Assembly: GCA_902729315.2 (NCBI GenBank)
Contig: LR746276.1
Coordinates: 783,169-847,168 of the forward strand
Source of the DNA: Spirodela intermedia
Lineage: Eukaryota; Streptophyta; Magnoliopsida; Alismatales; Araceae
DNA length: 64,000 nt
Direction of reading: 5' to 3'
Part shown: piece by piece, positions 47,510 to 59,132 of the stretch
How the letters are laid out: every line of letters begins with the position of its first letter
Numbering within the stretch: position 1 is the stretch's first letter
Translations under genes and position numbers: made by a program
The notes under the pieces: model-generated
Database searches by the model: none
Told to the model about the DNA's origin: nothing
The model's input: only the letters and a program-made list of their open reading frames with translations

Positions 47510-50500
47510 GTGACTCCTGTTCAACCCTCTCAGCACCCAGACTTTATTTTCTTAAAAGATGCATTCCTCATGCGGAGAAAGAAAACGGGCAGCAATCGCA
47601 CGCATTGCAATCCACGAGAACCTTCCACGGGAATATAAAACTTTTGAGTATGACCCGAAATCCATGAAATGAGAAAGAAAGATCTGTCTGCTGCTGCTCC
47701 TACGAATCAGAAGATAGTTTGGGTTCAGTGCCATCCTTCACTCGTAGCGAGTGGGTGGCATTTGGATCAGATCCCAGATAGCTGGGGTCCAGGTGAGTAG
47801 GTCAGTCTACAAGAACAATATATAATTAAAGATATAGACAGGAATTCTGAGGTTTTTGGCAGTTCACGGATGAATATTTATTAAAAAATATATAAAAGAG
47901 GGCTTTTATTTTACGACAATGGTTGATTAAAAAAATCCTTTAAAAAAAAAAAAATTAATCCCATGAGTAGATGGGAGCATAGATTCTTCTGAGCCGGATG
48001 TCACCCAACAAAAAAGAAGGGATTCCAGAAGGAGAGAATTACCTGATTTGCCAAAGTATTGAAGTAGATGATGTTCCGCATCATCCAAACGGACTTATAG
48101 AATGGGCAAAACTTATCGTACCTGTCATTGTAAACAAAGATCGCATGAGCTTCGGGCATCAAGAGAAAGGCAGCGAAAGAGAGGAAGACTGATGCTACGG
48201 ACACTTACGGAGTGAAAGCATTCTGAGCAAGATAATCTTCACGTAGAAGCTTGGCAGTCTCAAGGGTGATCTTGTCCGATTCTGCCAGAGCATCTTTCCC
48301 AACGAGCTGTGGGGGTATAAAATGAGAAGCCAATAAAATTTCCTTAAAAGGCCATCACTAGAATTGTACAGATTATTTCCATATCTACATTCAGAAAACC
48401 GTCCAAATAATAAGAATATTATTTATTTATTTATTGATCTAGCTATCTATCTGTTTATTTATTTATGTATTTATTTATTTATTTATCTATCTAATTATCT
48501 ACCTATTTATTTATTTATCCTTCTTTTAAGGGTGTGGGATTCGGGAAGATAACATTAAAAATTGACTGGGAAGAACTGAACTTTCCAAGACGGGCAATGC
48601 CAGATGCAACTACATCCTAAGAAAAAGAAGCTGAAATATAAATTTTTCAAGTGCAATTATTATTACTGGGACCAAGTCTACATTATTAAACCGAGGCACA
48701 TGAATCATCGCATTACCTGGACAATCTCGTTTAAGTCGTCCTCCCTCTGCAGCACCTCACGTGCTTTGGTTCTGATATCGATGAAGTCAGGGTCAAACTT
48801 CTCGTAGAACGACTCCAAAGCCTGTTATGCCCAAAAACAGTATTTAATACCGCATTAATAAATAATCTTCAAATAGCCTTTCTAGATACATGTAACAGCT
48901 GATGCTTTCAATTCAAACTAGAAATAGAAGAATATGAAAGACAGCTATAGCTGGAAACCGAATCAGTATCATGATGTCACTCTGGCAAGAATCAGGATAA
49001 ACAGATTGCAAGTTTACCATCTTTAAGGGTCCCGCAGAAAATCCAATATCGTCTGGTGTACACAAAACCCCATAAAAACAATTGTTTTCTCGATGCAAAC
49101 AAAGCTGATGAATCTGAAAAGCTGAGTTTTTGTACCTCAAACAATGCTAGCCAGAGAGAATGCTATAAAATGTAAAAAGCTAGCTTTTTTTTTTCCCCTA
49201 AATGAATGATAAATGGTAGCTCCTATTGATGCTAGAAATGCAAGAGTTTTGGACAAGGCTTCTCTTCGTTTGTTGTTTAAGTGGGGATTAGTTCTAGCAG
49301 TTGGCTGAGCAACTTGGGTAAAATAAATGTAAACAACGGCTACATTCTCTAGGACCACTTTCTCCAGCACATTGGAAACCAACAAAAGAACAGAAGGAAA
49401 CATCCTTAGATCATCAAAGAGCCTTAAAAGAACGCAACAGCGAAATTTTATGACAAAAGACATGAGCATATCAATTCCTTAGCCGAAAGGACAATAAACA
49501 TGAAAGAAAAGCCTATAAAAAAATAAAAAAATAAAAACTCTTTTGAAGATACTATGTACATAAAAATCTTGTGCACCTTGGAGTATTTTGAATATGATAT
49601 AAGCCAATTCACAGATGGAAAATGCTTCCTCTGGGCAAGCTTCTTGTCCAGCCCCCAAAAGACCTGTGTAAACAAAAACAAATGATCAGAGGCCGGGCAA
49701 AAGATTGCTAGTGCATGACCCAATTATAATGGCATCTCAATTTGGGGCAAATGATATGTGGTTTTTGTATTTTGTCCGTTTTCTTTTGCCAGGAGGGATA
49801 GAAGGTACCTGGACAATACTGAGAGTTGCTGACGTCACAGGATCGGAGAAATCACCTCCAGGAGGAGAAACAGCACCAACAATCGTTACACTACCAGTGC
49901 GATCGGGGCCACCAAGACATTTCACTTTCCCAGCACGTTCGTAAAAGGAGGCTAAACGTGCCGCTAGATAAGCTGGATAGCCACTGTCCGCCGGCATTTC
50001 TGCCTGAAATGATATGTTCACATAAACAAAAGCACAAAATCGATGCATGTCACAAAATCTAGGAAATCAGAGAGTCAGCTACCCCTAATCCCTAATTGGA
50101 TAGGAAGCAACAAAATCAAAAATTAAAAGAAAACTAAGATTTTTCTGAACAAGAAATACCAAGCTAAGATTCTGTTGTTGTGGTGTAATTAGATATTCCT
50201 TAATTCACCTCACGTTGTCAAGTTAACCACAATATCTACATTACAAACCTCACAAACAGCCAGGCCAGGTTATCTGTATCATTCCCAATCAATTTACATT
50301 TGGTTCATGAAATGACAGTAACGAAAATGTGACCAATTTATTAACTTTCCGGGAGGCAATGTTTATACATGGAATATATGTGTTCCTTTATTTTTGGGTC
50401 TCTTTTTTATTTTCTAAAAGAGGACCCATGGTGAAAAAAATGATCATGGCCATAAGAAACCGTACCATAGTTGCATAAAAATCAAGCTTAAAGAAGTCAA

Positions 50501-53500
50501 GGATCCAAAAGAGGAAAACCAAATAAAAATATGCAACTGAAATCCATTGAAAAATATAATTACCAGTCGACCAGATATTTCACGCAAAGCTTCTGCCCAA
50601 CGTGATGTTGAATCAGCCATCATACTAACATTGTACCCCATGTCTCGGAAATATTCAGCAATCGTGATTCCTGAAAATTTCCAGAATCATTAGATTATAC
50701 TTCCCAAATGGAGCAAAAGGTAGTCTTACGACATTTTAAAGGAGAGAACTTAAAAGAAGCCGCCATTTTCTAAAGACCTGGTAATAGAATATCCGATAGT
50801 TAAAATTATACAGATAGCGAAAAAGTACTTAGCCAAAGAAACAGATCAACACCTTCTAAACCATAGCTGCTTCAGGATACGCAAATAATAGCCAACCATA
50901 AATGTTATAAAAGTCAAGCTATTCAACAAATTAGCAGCTATCAATCATGGGGAACAGAGACATAAATGGAATCTCCGGCAACAAGAAAAATGCTTCCAAT
51001 TTTGAACATAACTATTTTTATCTGAAGTGGTTAGCATAACAGTTCATTAGTTGCTGACATGGAGATCTAACACTGATTGCAATTGTATGTTTCAAGTTGT
51101 TCAAGCTCTCCTAGTCAATTTATGATGATCACAACTCCACACCTGTATAAATGGAAGCCTCACGAGCAGCCACAGGCATGTTGGAAGTGTTCGCAACCAG
51201 TGTGGTCCTCTTCATGACAGACTCTTCACGACCATCAGGCAATGTCATTGTCAATTGTGGAAAATCCATAAGCACCTACATTATAGAATGATGATTAGAT
51301 AAGAATGACAGAGATAGCTGTAAATAAATAGAATAATGTAGCGTCATACCTCAGCCATTTCATTTCCTCTTTCTCCACAGCCGACATAAACCACAGTATC
51401 TGAATTTGAGTACTGAACACAAGAGGAAACAAATAAGAGTTATAATCCAATAAACAAGAGAGTTAGCGAAATTTTATGTTTTTTTATGACACTCAAAATG
51501 GAAAAGTATTTTGCGCAAGAAAAAAAAAATCCATGATGATGAAGCCACCTTTGAAAGTGCTTGACTGATAACAGTTTTCCCACAGCCAAAAGCCCCAGGT
51601 ATAGCACAAGTACCCCCAAGCACTGACGGGAAGAGTGCATCAAGGACACGCTGCAGATGATGATTAACTTCATCGTAAAAATCAGGCATGATGATAAAAA
51701 TGAATGGTAAAAGAAAAATCAAGCGACCTGAAACTTTTCTAGCAAAACCAACATTGATTATACTTGGCATTTACCTGCCCTGTCAAGAGAGGTGTATCTG
51801 CGGCAAGCTTTGTAGCAACTGGTCTAGGGGTACGCACAGGCCAAGTCTATAAAATATTGTATCAAACAGTCACGTGTTGAATGCCAGGCATCATATGTTG
51901 AAAGACAAATATTAACAATAAGTTTGATGTACTAACCTGAAGCATACTAAATTGCTTTTTGACGCCTTGAAACTCCAGCTCAAGCACAGTATCCTGTAGT
52001 AATGAAGGCAGAGTCTTCTCTAAGTATACAATTGTAATCAAAGCACAAAAGCAAATAATTATTGAAAACTTCCTGTCATCACAAAGATACAGATGAATAA
52101 CGTGAAATTTCGGAGAGAAGTCACAAGAATGACCTTAAGGCTGTAGTGACCAGCTGGAGCAACGTAAGTGATTTTTCCCATCGAACCAGGAGGAAGCGCT
52201 ACATAGTGTTCCATTAAAGTATTCTCATATACAGTCTGCATGGTACAAACCAAAATTATGATTAATAGGTTTCTTGATGATAAATAAAAGCCGACAATTT
52301 GAGAACAATTAATTCAATTTTATGGACAAGGGATCAGAGTAGTTTAATGATATAAAACATACAGCATACAAATCTCCACCCGTCAGAATATCTCCTACAG
52401 CTGAAACAAGGGGAAAACCAAACTTATGATCAGCAACAACTCATTCAACAAGCAAAACGCACCATGCACAGTGTTCAGGAAGGATGTGCGATCAATTGAC
52501 ATTCCAATTTATCACATCCACTTACCTATTTTTTTAGGCTCAAAATCCCAAAGTATATCTTTGTCTAGCGCTGGGACAGAGACACCACGAGGGATGTAGA
52601 CATCACCAGATCTTATAGCAATTGTCTTTAGTGGCCTCTGAGTCAAAGAAAAAATTGCGAACAGGTGTTGAGAAAATCAAATCTTGTATATTACAGCGGG
52701 AAATGCGAAACGAAACAAAATTCAGCTCAGCATAACTGTTTCAAAGAATGTATTAGAAAACATAATCCATGGAAAGAAGAAAAACCTGAATTCCATCAAA
52801 AATGTTGCCCAAGATTCCAGGGCCTAGCTCCACAGAAAGTGGCTGCAGAAAATGTAATGCATGTCAAAATTGGAAAGCCATTATGCCATCTACTATGCTT
52901 GAATAGAAAAACATCCCTAGAACTTACCTTCCGTGTTCTGAGAACAGGGTCATTCACCATTAGTCCAGCTGTCTCTTCATAAACTAAAAATGGATGACGA
53001 GACAATATGTTTAGACTCACATCCCACATCAACAATACATAACAGAAATTGCATAAAAGAAAGCATCACTTAAATTATGCCCCAAGATAGGCAGAAAAAA
53101 AATACAAGAGGGATCGTTAGAGGCCATTGAGAGGAGCGAAAAACCTTGGATGGTAGCAGAATCTCCCTCCAATCGAATAATCTCTCCAATAAGATTATCA
53201 TGCCCAACACGCACAAGTTCATACATAGCAGCACCTCCCATTCCATCTGCCACAACAACTGGACCTGATACCTGTAAAAATATAGCACTAATTGAAATTG
53301 ATAGAGCAAGTAGTGCACCTGCAAGCGATAGCACCTCTAAGCACTTGGTAAAATACCTCCCATTTAGGAAGTCACTTAAGCTAGCATGTACAACTCGCTT
53401 ATGTCCTATGTGACTATTTCAGTGAGATTTGCTTACATGAATGTTCGCTGAGTTCATTTATGTTGTCTTAATTATAAGTAAATAAGTTACAGAAGAAATA

Positions 53501-54625
53501 AATCTTTGATCCTAGCATTCCATTCAGATGTGTTTCACCACTTTCAAAAGGTTGATGCATGAGACGAGAACAAACTTGAACTGAATCTTGTCCAAGGGAC
53601 AAAAAGCTAACATAGATATTTCAACAAAAACTCAACCCCAATGTTTCAAGATCATAAATCAACAGCTTTTAACCTTATATTTTTGCATTAAATATCCACT
53701 TAAATATATGTGCCAACGTGTTGCTATATTGTGTTGTAATGTATCCAGATTCACTGCTAAATGGTTCCCAATCGGGGGTCATTCATTGCAAGTTTTACAC
53801 GCTCTGTGGAGCAAGTCTGAGAGGAGGAAGAAAGAATGGAAAGGAAAAAATGTAGAAGCTTGCGTTACAAGGAATCCTCTGGGCTGGTTTCTAAATTATG
53901 TCTTTTGCATTCAAATTAAATTAGAAACTAATTAATTTTAATAGGAGTGGATGGTCTCAGTTCCAAAAGTTTTGCGATCCATATGGAGAGGAAAGTGGAA
54001 GAGGAAACTCTCAGCGTTCGAGCTTATAAAAGTTTGTCGGCATCATCAAACACAGCCAAATCAGCACCGTTTTAGACTGCTGCAAATATCCCAGGCCCTA
54101 CAAGCTAAAGATCACTAAAAATGATTGATTTAGAGGGATATGTTTATTTAGCGACTCTAGTTTCAGTCATTCGTATCCACTATGAGCGCCAAACCTTTAG
54201 AGCTTCCTTATGCACCCACAAGATAGACAGCACAACTCCAGCAAACAACAAGAAATGGGTGGATGGGATCATATCTCCTCCGAAAGGACCCAAATATTTG
54301 TCAGCTAGACTGCTTTACTTGTATCCGTACATTAATCACCCAACTCCGCAGTCAGATTGATATATCGGCCAATCACCTCCTATAACCTAATTGTACTCCA
54401 ACAAACCTTATCATCCTCAATAACATAAAAAAACTAATGAATCCACTCCCCAACCTCGTCTTACACGAGAAGAAAACAAGAAATGCGACTTCCAACTGAT
54501 TGCTTGAATCAACAAAAGATAAGCAAGTAAAAGGCACAGATATACACCTTCCGGACATATCCGAATTCGCTCTCCTTCTCCGAGTCCTCGAAGGTCGTCA
54601 GACGATCTCCGTGCACCGCCGGCAT
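46741..54625 (-). CDS. VHA-A: V-type proton ATPase catalytic subunit A (623 aa, 20 exons)
   Basis: Hydrolyses ATP in the V1 head of the vacuolar/trans-Golgi proton pump. Exons: 54548-54625, 53145-53271, 52928-52983, 52786-52842, 52526-52637, 52363-52400, 52134-52235, 51937-51993, 51775-51846, 51549-51650, 51350-51412, 51143-51275, 50564-50670, 49809-50003, 49577-49663, 48717-48821, 48209-48306, 48043-48121, 47273-47361, 46741-46855. Their sum is exactly 623 codons plus stop, the usual plant length. Features: [20 protein letters not shown], the A-subunit non-homologous region ([20 protein letters not shown]), P-loop GAFGCGKT, Walker B region [14 protein letters not shown], and [20 protein letters not shown], then [20 protein letters not shown]. 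The C-terminus is NLEDELR. Start [20 protein letters not shown] is conserved. Intron 19 carries the repeat shared with GT14. Confidence 0.98.
46992..47145 (+). repeat. Three-unit repeat in VHA-A intron 19
   Basis: Units GAGAAGGCAGG(G/T)(A/C)TATTTTTCTTCC.(G)GG(C/A)T(G)AATTCAGAGAGAGA start near 46992, 47040 and 47104, separated by GA runs. They match the unit at 45219-45266 in the GT14 terminal intron in the same genomic orientation. Confidence 0.85.
47470..47503. repeat. (GA)n / GATA microsatellite in VHA-A intron 18
   Basis: GATA units pass into GA dinucleotides within the intron between exons 48043-48121 and 47273-47361. Confidence 0.9.
48418..48518. repeat. (TTTA)n/(TCTA)n compound microsatellite in a VHA-A intron
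   Basis: About 100 bp of tetranucleotides TTTA and TCTA in the intron between exons 48717-48821 and 48209-48306. Confidence 0.9.
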
Positions 54626-55935
54626 GGCTGCGAATGGGAGTGAACAGCGAGAGGAGCTGCCGAAATGGTCCACCGATCAGATCACCAGAACCTCCGATGG
54701 ATGTCCTAGAGGACGATGGAGCAGGCCAGAGGATGAGGGCGGGCTCCTCCCCTTCCTTTAGGGCTTCGAGGACAGTCGGGATGGACGAGGTAGGAAGGAG
54801 AAGTGATGGAGAGCGAGAGATCTGGAGATCGGAGATCCCAAATAATTGAAGAGGAGGAGAGCTTCGAGCGACGTTCACTGCTGCCCACATATGACGTTTG
54901 GACTCATCTACCCCTCTCTCACCAGTAAATACCGGGAGGCTCCACGCCACGTCAGATCGCCTCAGTTCATCTGACCTCTCATAAGGGGACGCGTGGATGC
55001 GCCTTGAGCGTGCAACATGTGACAGTGGGCAAAGGAAAACTCTTTCTCTCTCACGGTTCTCAAACGCTTACGTGTCCGACCGCCCCAGGCCACGTCTGAA
55101 GATGACATTTTTAAAAAATAATGTTTTAATAGGTCATAGCCAATAAAATAATACACATAAAATCCACAGACCTCTGCGGCCCGGTCGGCCCGGTCGGCCC
55201 GGTCGGCCCGGTTTTATATATCTGGGCCTAAAAATTAGGCCCGTAAAGTAAAATAGTGTCGGCCCATCCCCGGCAGTTTTTACCAGCTTTCTTCGCGTCA
55301 CGTGCGCTTCCGACGAGCCAGCGCGGCACGTGCCAACTTGCGCTACCGTGTATCCTTGGATACCTCTAACAGTGATCAGGTTTTTTGGAATATTATCCAA
55401 ATTAATAAATTAATTTGCGTACCTGCCCCACGCCTCCAGCTGCGACCAGCGACTGGTGGCCATCGAACAAGGGTGAATGCACAATTATATAGTTTACGAT
55501 GGAACTGTTGCAAACGCCACGGAGGCAGAGAGTACTTGTGGCCACAGATTGCTGGGAGGAAGATGGAAGGGGGGCTTCGGTGGGGCCCAGGAGGGAGCGC
55601 CATGTGCTTCCTATGGGAGGACGGATCTCGTTTCTCCCTCTCATCATCTTATCCGTATCACGCCGAGGTAGACCTTCTTCATCCTTCTGGCCGGCATTTC
55701 CTCATACACCTCATGGACGGACGTACGGCCTGCAACAGAGGCCCCCTCCTCCTCCTTCCGAGGAATTACCGGCCACGAGAATGGGGGTAATTCGAGCTCC
55801 AGGAGGAACGAGAAGGACGGCCCTCTCCAACTTCATCTGGTCTCCTTGCTCTGCCGTCGTCGACCTCTGAATGTAGATCCAGTAGGCCGGCGCCGCTGAT
55901 GATGGGTGACTGGGGATCTTGGGGAGCCTCTTGAG
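54626..55935. other. Head-to-head promoter region of VHA-A and the PPR-DYW gene
   Basis: Contains the VHA-A leader, a G-box-poor GC-rich stretch, the 9-bp minisatellite at 55178-55212 and TGGGCC motifs near 55222. The open frames at 55302-55870 look like leader or promoter DNA with no domain. Confidence 0.5.
55178..55212. repeat. (GGCCCGGTC)n 9-bp minisatellite, about 4 units
   Basis: Three perfect GGCCCGGTC units plus an eight-base partial unit. On the minus strand it reads as Gly-Arg-Pro repeats, which is not a credible gene. GGCCC repeats resemble site II cores. Confidence 0.9.
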
Positions 55936-57780
55936 ATGATGGTCGGAGGGTCGGTGCTTCCCCAGACGACTCGTCTTCTCACACCGAACAACCACGGCCA
56001 GGGCTCGGAGCAAAGGCAGCACGGGCAGCAAGGAGGCCACTTGCCGCCGCCGCCGCCGCTGCTGCAAAGTCGATGGAGAAGCCTGGAGGAATTCCGGCAG
56101 GCGCACGCCCAGTTCATCAAGCTCGGGCAGGACTGCGACCCCCGCTGCGCCAGCAGCCTCATCACGTCCTGCGCGCTGTCGGAGTGGGGGAGCATGGAGT
56201 ACGCCGTCTCCATCTTCCGCCGCGCCGCCGCGCCGACGACCTACGACGTGAACACGCTCGTCAGAGGGCACGTTCTCGCAGGAGACCCCTTGGCGGCGGT
56301 GCTCCTCTACAAGGAGATGGAGGAGGAGGGAGGTTTCCAGGCGGATAACTTCACCTTCACCTTCCTCCTCAAGGCGTGCAGCCGGCTGGCGGCGGCTGGT
56401 GAGGGGCAGCAGCTGCACGGGCAGACCCACAAGCTGGGCTTCCACGGCGACGGGTTCGTTCAGAATAGCCTGATCAGCCTGTACGGACGCTGCGGGGAGG
56501 TGGCGCTCGCCGGCGCCGTGTTTGAACGGATGGGCACGCAGAGGAACGCCGCCTCCTGGAGCGCCCTCATGGCGGCGCTCACCCGCGCGGGCCGGTGGGC
56601 GGAGTGCCTTGCCCTGTACGGGCGGATGAAGTCCGAGGGCTGTCGGGCGGAGGAGAGTGCCCTCGGCAGCGTACTAGTGGCGGCGGCCCATCTCGGCGCG
56701 CTGGAGATCGGGCGGCGCGCGCACGGCTGCCTGCTGAGGAGCGCCGCCGGGTGGAGCAGCGTCATCGTGCAAACTTCTCTTATAGATATGTACATGAAGT
56801 GCGGGAACTCGGAGAGAGGGATGCGGGTCTTCGGAGCGATGGAGGAGAAGAACCTGTGGACTTACAGCGCGGTGATCTCCGGGCTGGCGCTGCACGGGGA
56901 CGGCGAGGGGGCATTGCGGGTGTTCGCCGGCATGCTGACGGAGGGGCTCCGGCCGGACGGCGCGGTCTACGTCGGCGTGCTGACGGCTTGCGCCCGCCGG
57001 GGAATGCTGGCGGAGGGCCGCCGGTGCTTCGAGATGATGAGGCGGGAGCACGGCGTGGCGGCGACGAAGCAGCACTACGCCTGCATGGTGGACCTCCTGG
57101 CCCGCGCCGGGAAGGTCGAGGAGGCGCACGAGCTCGTCCTGGAGATGCCGGAGGAGCCCCACGACGTCGTCTGGCGGTGTCTGCTCAGCGCCTGCAGAGT
57201 GCACGGGAAGGCAGGGCTCGGGGAGCTGGCCGCAAGGAAGCTGATGGAGATGGCCACCGGCAATGCCGGAGACTACCTGCTCCTCTCGAACATGTACGCG
57301 CGCGCCGGCAGGTGGGAGGAGGCGGCGGCGGTGCGGACGGCGATGGTGGACGGGGGGCTGCCGCAGGCGGCCGGCACCAGCGCTGTGGAGGCCGCCGGGA
57401 CGCTACACAGTTTCGTCTCCCAGGACCGGTCGCACCCGCAGAACCGCCGGATCTACGAGATGCTCCGGCAGGTGGAGTGGCAGCTGAGGTTCGAGGGGTA
57501 CTCGCCGGATACGTCGCAGTCGGCCGTCGTCGACGGCGACGAGGAGGAGAAGCGGCGGCTCCTCGCCGGGCACAGCCAGAAGCTCGCCATTGCCTTCGGC
57601 CTCATCAGCACCCACCATGGATCCCCCATCAGGATCGTGAGGAACCTGAGAATGTGCGGCGACTGCCACACTTACAGCAAGCTCGTCTCCAAGGTCTTCG
57701 ACTGGGAGCTCGTCGTCAGGGAGCCCGGCAGGTTCCACCGCTTCAAGGAAGGAACCTGCTCCTGCGGCGACTACTGGTAG
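55936..57780 (+). CDS. PPR protein of the PLS-E-DYW class, similar to At1g31920 (intronless, about 614 aa)
   Basis: Predicted organellar RNA-binding editing-type factor. Start chosen at MMVGGSVLPQTTRLL (55936/55939) because At1g31920 begins with a similar MIGTSVLNQT..RLL; an in-frame ATG at 55906 also exists. PLS repeats run from about residue 50 to 420, with matching family blocks WGSMEYAVSIFRR, ADNFTFTFLLKACS, VQTSLIDMYMKCGN and VYVGVLTACARRGML. The E domain is around VVWRCLLSACRVHGK. The DYW domain ends CGDCHTYSKLVSKVFDWELV, then RFHRFKEGTCSCGDYW. The zinc ligands H, CxxC and CSC are present, but the usual HSE is HSQ (CAC AGC CAG at 57571-57579). Codons are extremely GC-rich at third position, unlike the AT-rich spacers around it. 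Confidence 0.95.
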   Translation: MMVGGSVLPQTTRLLTPNNHGQGSEQRQHGQQGGHLPPPPPLLQSRWRSLEEFRQAHAQFIKLGQDCDPRCASSLITSCALSEWGSMEYAVSIFRRAAAPTTYDVNTLVRGHVLAGDPLAAVLLYKEMEEEGGFQADNFTFTFLLKACSRLAAAGEGQQLHGQTHKLGFHGDGFVQNSLISLYGRCGEVALAGAVFERMGTQRNAASWSALMAALTRAGRWAECLALYGRMKSEGCRAEESALGSVLVAAAHLGALEIGRRAHGCLLRSAAGWSSVIVQTSLIDMYMKCGNSERGMRVFGAMEEKNLWTYSAVISGLALHGDGEGALRVFAGMLTEGLRPDGAVYVGVLTACARRGMLAEGRRCFEMMRREHGVAATKQHYACMVDLLARAGKVEEAHELVLEMPEEPHDVVWRCLLSACRVHGKAGLGELAARKLMEMATGNAGDYLLLSNMYARAGRWEEAAAVRTAMVDGGLPQAAGTSAVEAAGTLHSFVSQDRSHPQNRRIYEMLRQVEWQLRFEGYSPDTSQSAVVDGDEEEKRRLLAGHSQKLAIAFGLISTHHGSPIRIVRNLRMCGDCHTYSKLVSKVFDWELVVREPGRFHRFKEGTCSCGDYW

Positions 57781-59132
57781 AATGGTGAAAACCAGACGGC
57801 GCAGCTCTACGCACGGCTGTTGCAACTAAAGCTTTTCCTCGGTAAATGCCCAGAAAGCTCGGAGATGATCAGTGAGAGGAACCAGACAGAAGCGGGGGCA
57901 AGAAGATCTCACAGTCTGAGTTGTTGAAGACGACGCCCTGGACAGCAGAACCCCACTAGCTGGAATCATCCGCCATAACCATTCATCGCCAGGTCTGCAC
58001 AATCAGGAGGCCTCTGATTCCAGACCATTGTTAGTCACATGAAAGAACATTGGTCAATGAATGAGATCCACAAAGTAGATTTTATTTTATTTTTAATATA
58101 CCAGGCATCATAGGACACCCATCTCCCCATTCCCTATCTCTCAGCAAAGTTAGTTCATTAACAGAGAAAAAAAATAGTACACCTAGAGATTGCAGGAGCC
58201 ACATCACCCAGGAAATCCGGTGATTTCATAGCACAAATAAGTGTATTAGCCTTCCATTATTCAGCTTGGGTAGAGGAAATATATCCTAAGAAAGAACATG
58301 AGGTTAATTAACTAACGCATATCGCATAATTTTGGCTTTATTACAAATTAATGATCCTTCTCGTATATCCAAAGGTCTTGAGCTCCCGCCTAGGAGTCAG
58401 TGCACCTTGTTGATCATCGCATCCGAAATCCTGAGATCGCGAATCCGGATTAATATGACAGCTTTGAATAAAAGGAAAATTCAATATTGGCACAACGTGA
58501 TAGATCATTTAAGAAAAAGAAGCATGAGATGAAGATCTCTCCAAGATGGGAAAGAAGCTTGTGCGGGCTCATTGACATAATTATGATAGACCAAGAATAC
58601 AGGAACACCACAAACAATGAGACAATTGTATTAGAATCTGTATAGTTCATTTAAGAAAATAAGGCTATTGTTTATACGAAGAACACTCTCACAGGTTCCC
58701 AAGAAAAAAAAATGAAGATGAAGAATTTGATAAAAGGGCGCACAATAATAACAGCTTTTCATTTCATATGAATTCACTCAAGATCACACTCACTCATAGG
58801 CCTGAACACATCAAATCGATCTTTATTAAGATCATAATATTTTAAATAAAAGAACAGCAGAGGCATTATTAAGTTAAAGACCTCTAATTTTAAGCATCGT
58901 TTCTGCATAATAATAACAGCTGTCAACTGGCATCAAGGCACAGTCAACGGATCTAGCAAATAGTCATGCATTCAAATATCCGATTATGTGAAATATTGGG
59001 TTGAGCATGTCTTTTTTCAGAAACAGTCATTCCAGGCTTACCATGATCACCAGCATCATCTTGAAAAAACTATCATACCCAAAGTTAGCAAAGAGTGCAA
59101 TAGTAAAGCGAAGTATGAGAACAAACCTGAGA
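57781..59132. other. Tail-to-tail spacer between PPR-DYW and PMK
   Basis: AT-rich 3' UTR and spacer sequence. The short frames near 58332 and 58988 show no protein features. No tRNA or repeat was recognised. Confidence 0.5.

Noticed and set aside
55134-55400. Minus frame with Gly-Arg-Pro repeats
   Set aside because: Translation of the 9-bp minisatellite.
55302-55790. 162-codon plus frame upstream of PPR-DYW
   Set aside because: Lies in promoter/leader DNA, overlaps several other open frames, no recognisable domain or splice structure.
56595-57788. 397-codon plus frame inside the PPR-DYW gene
   Set aside because: Gly/Arg-rich shifted frame caused by the GC-rich codons of the real gene.
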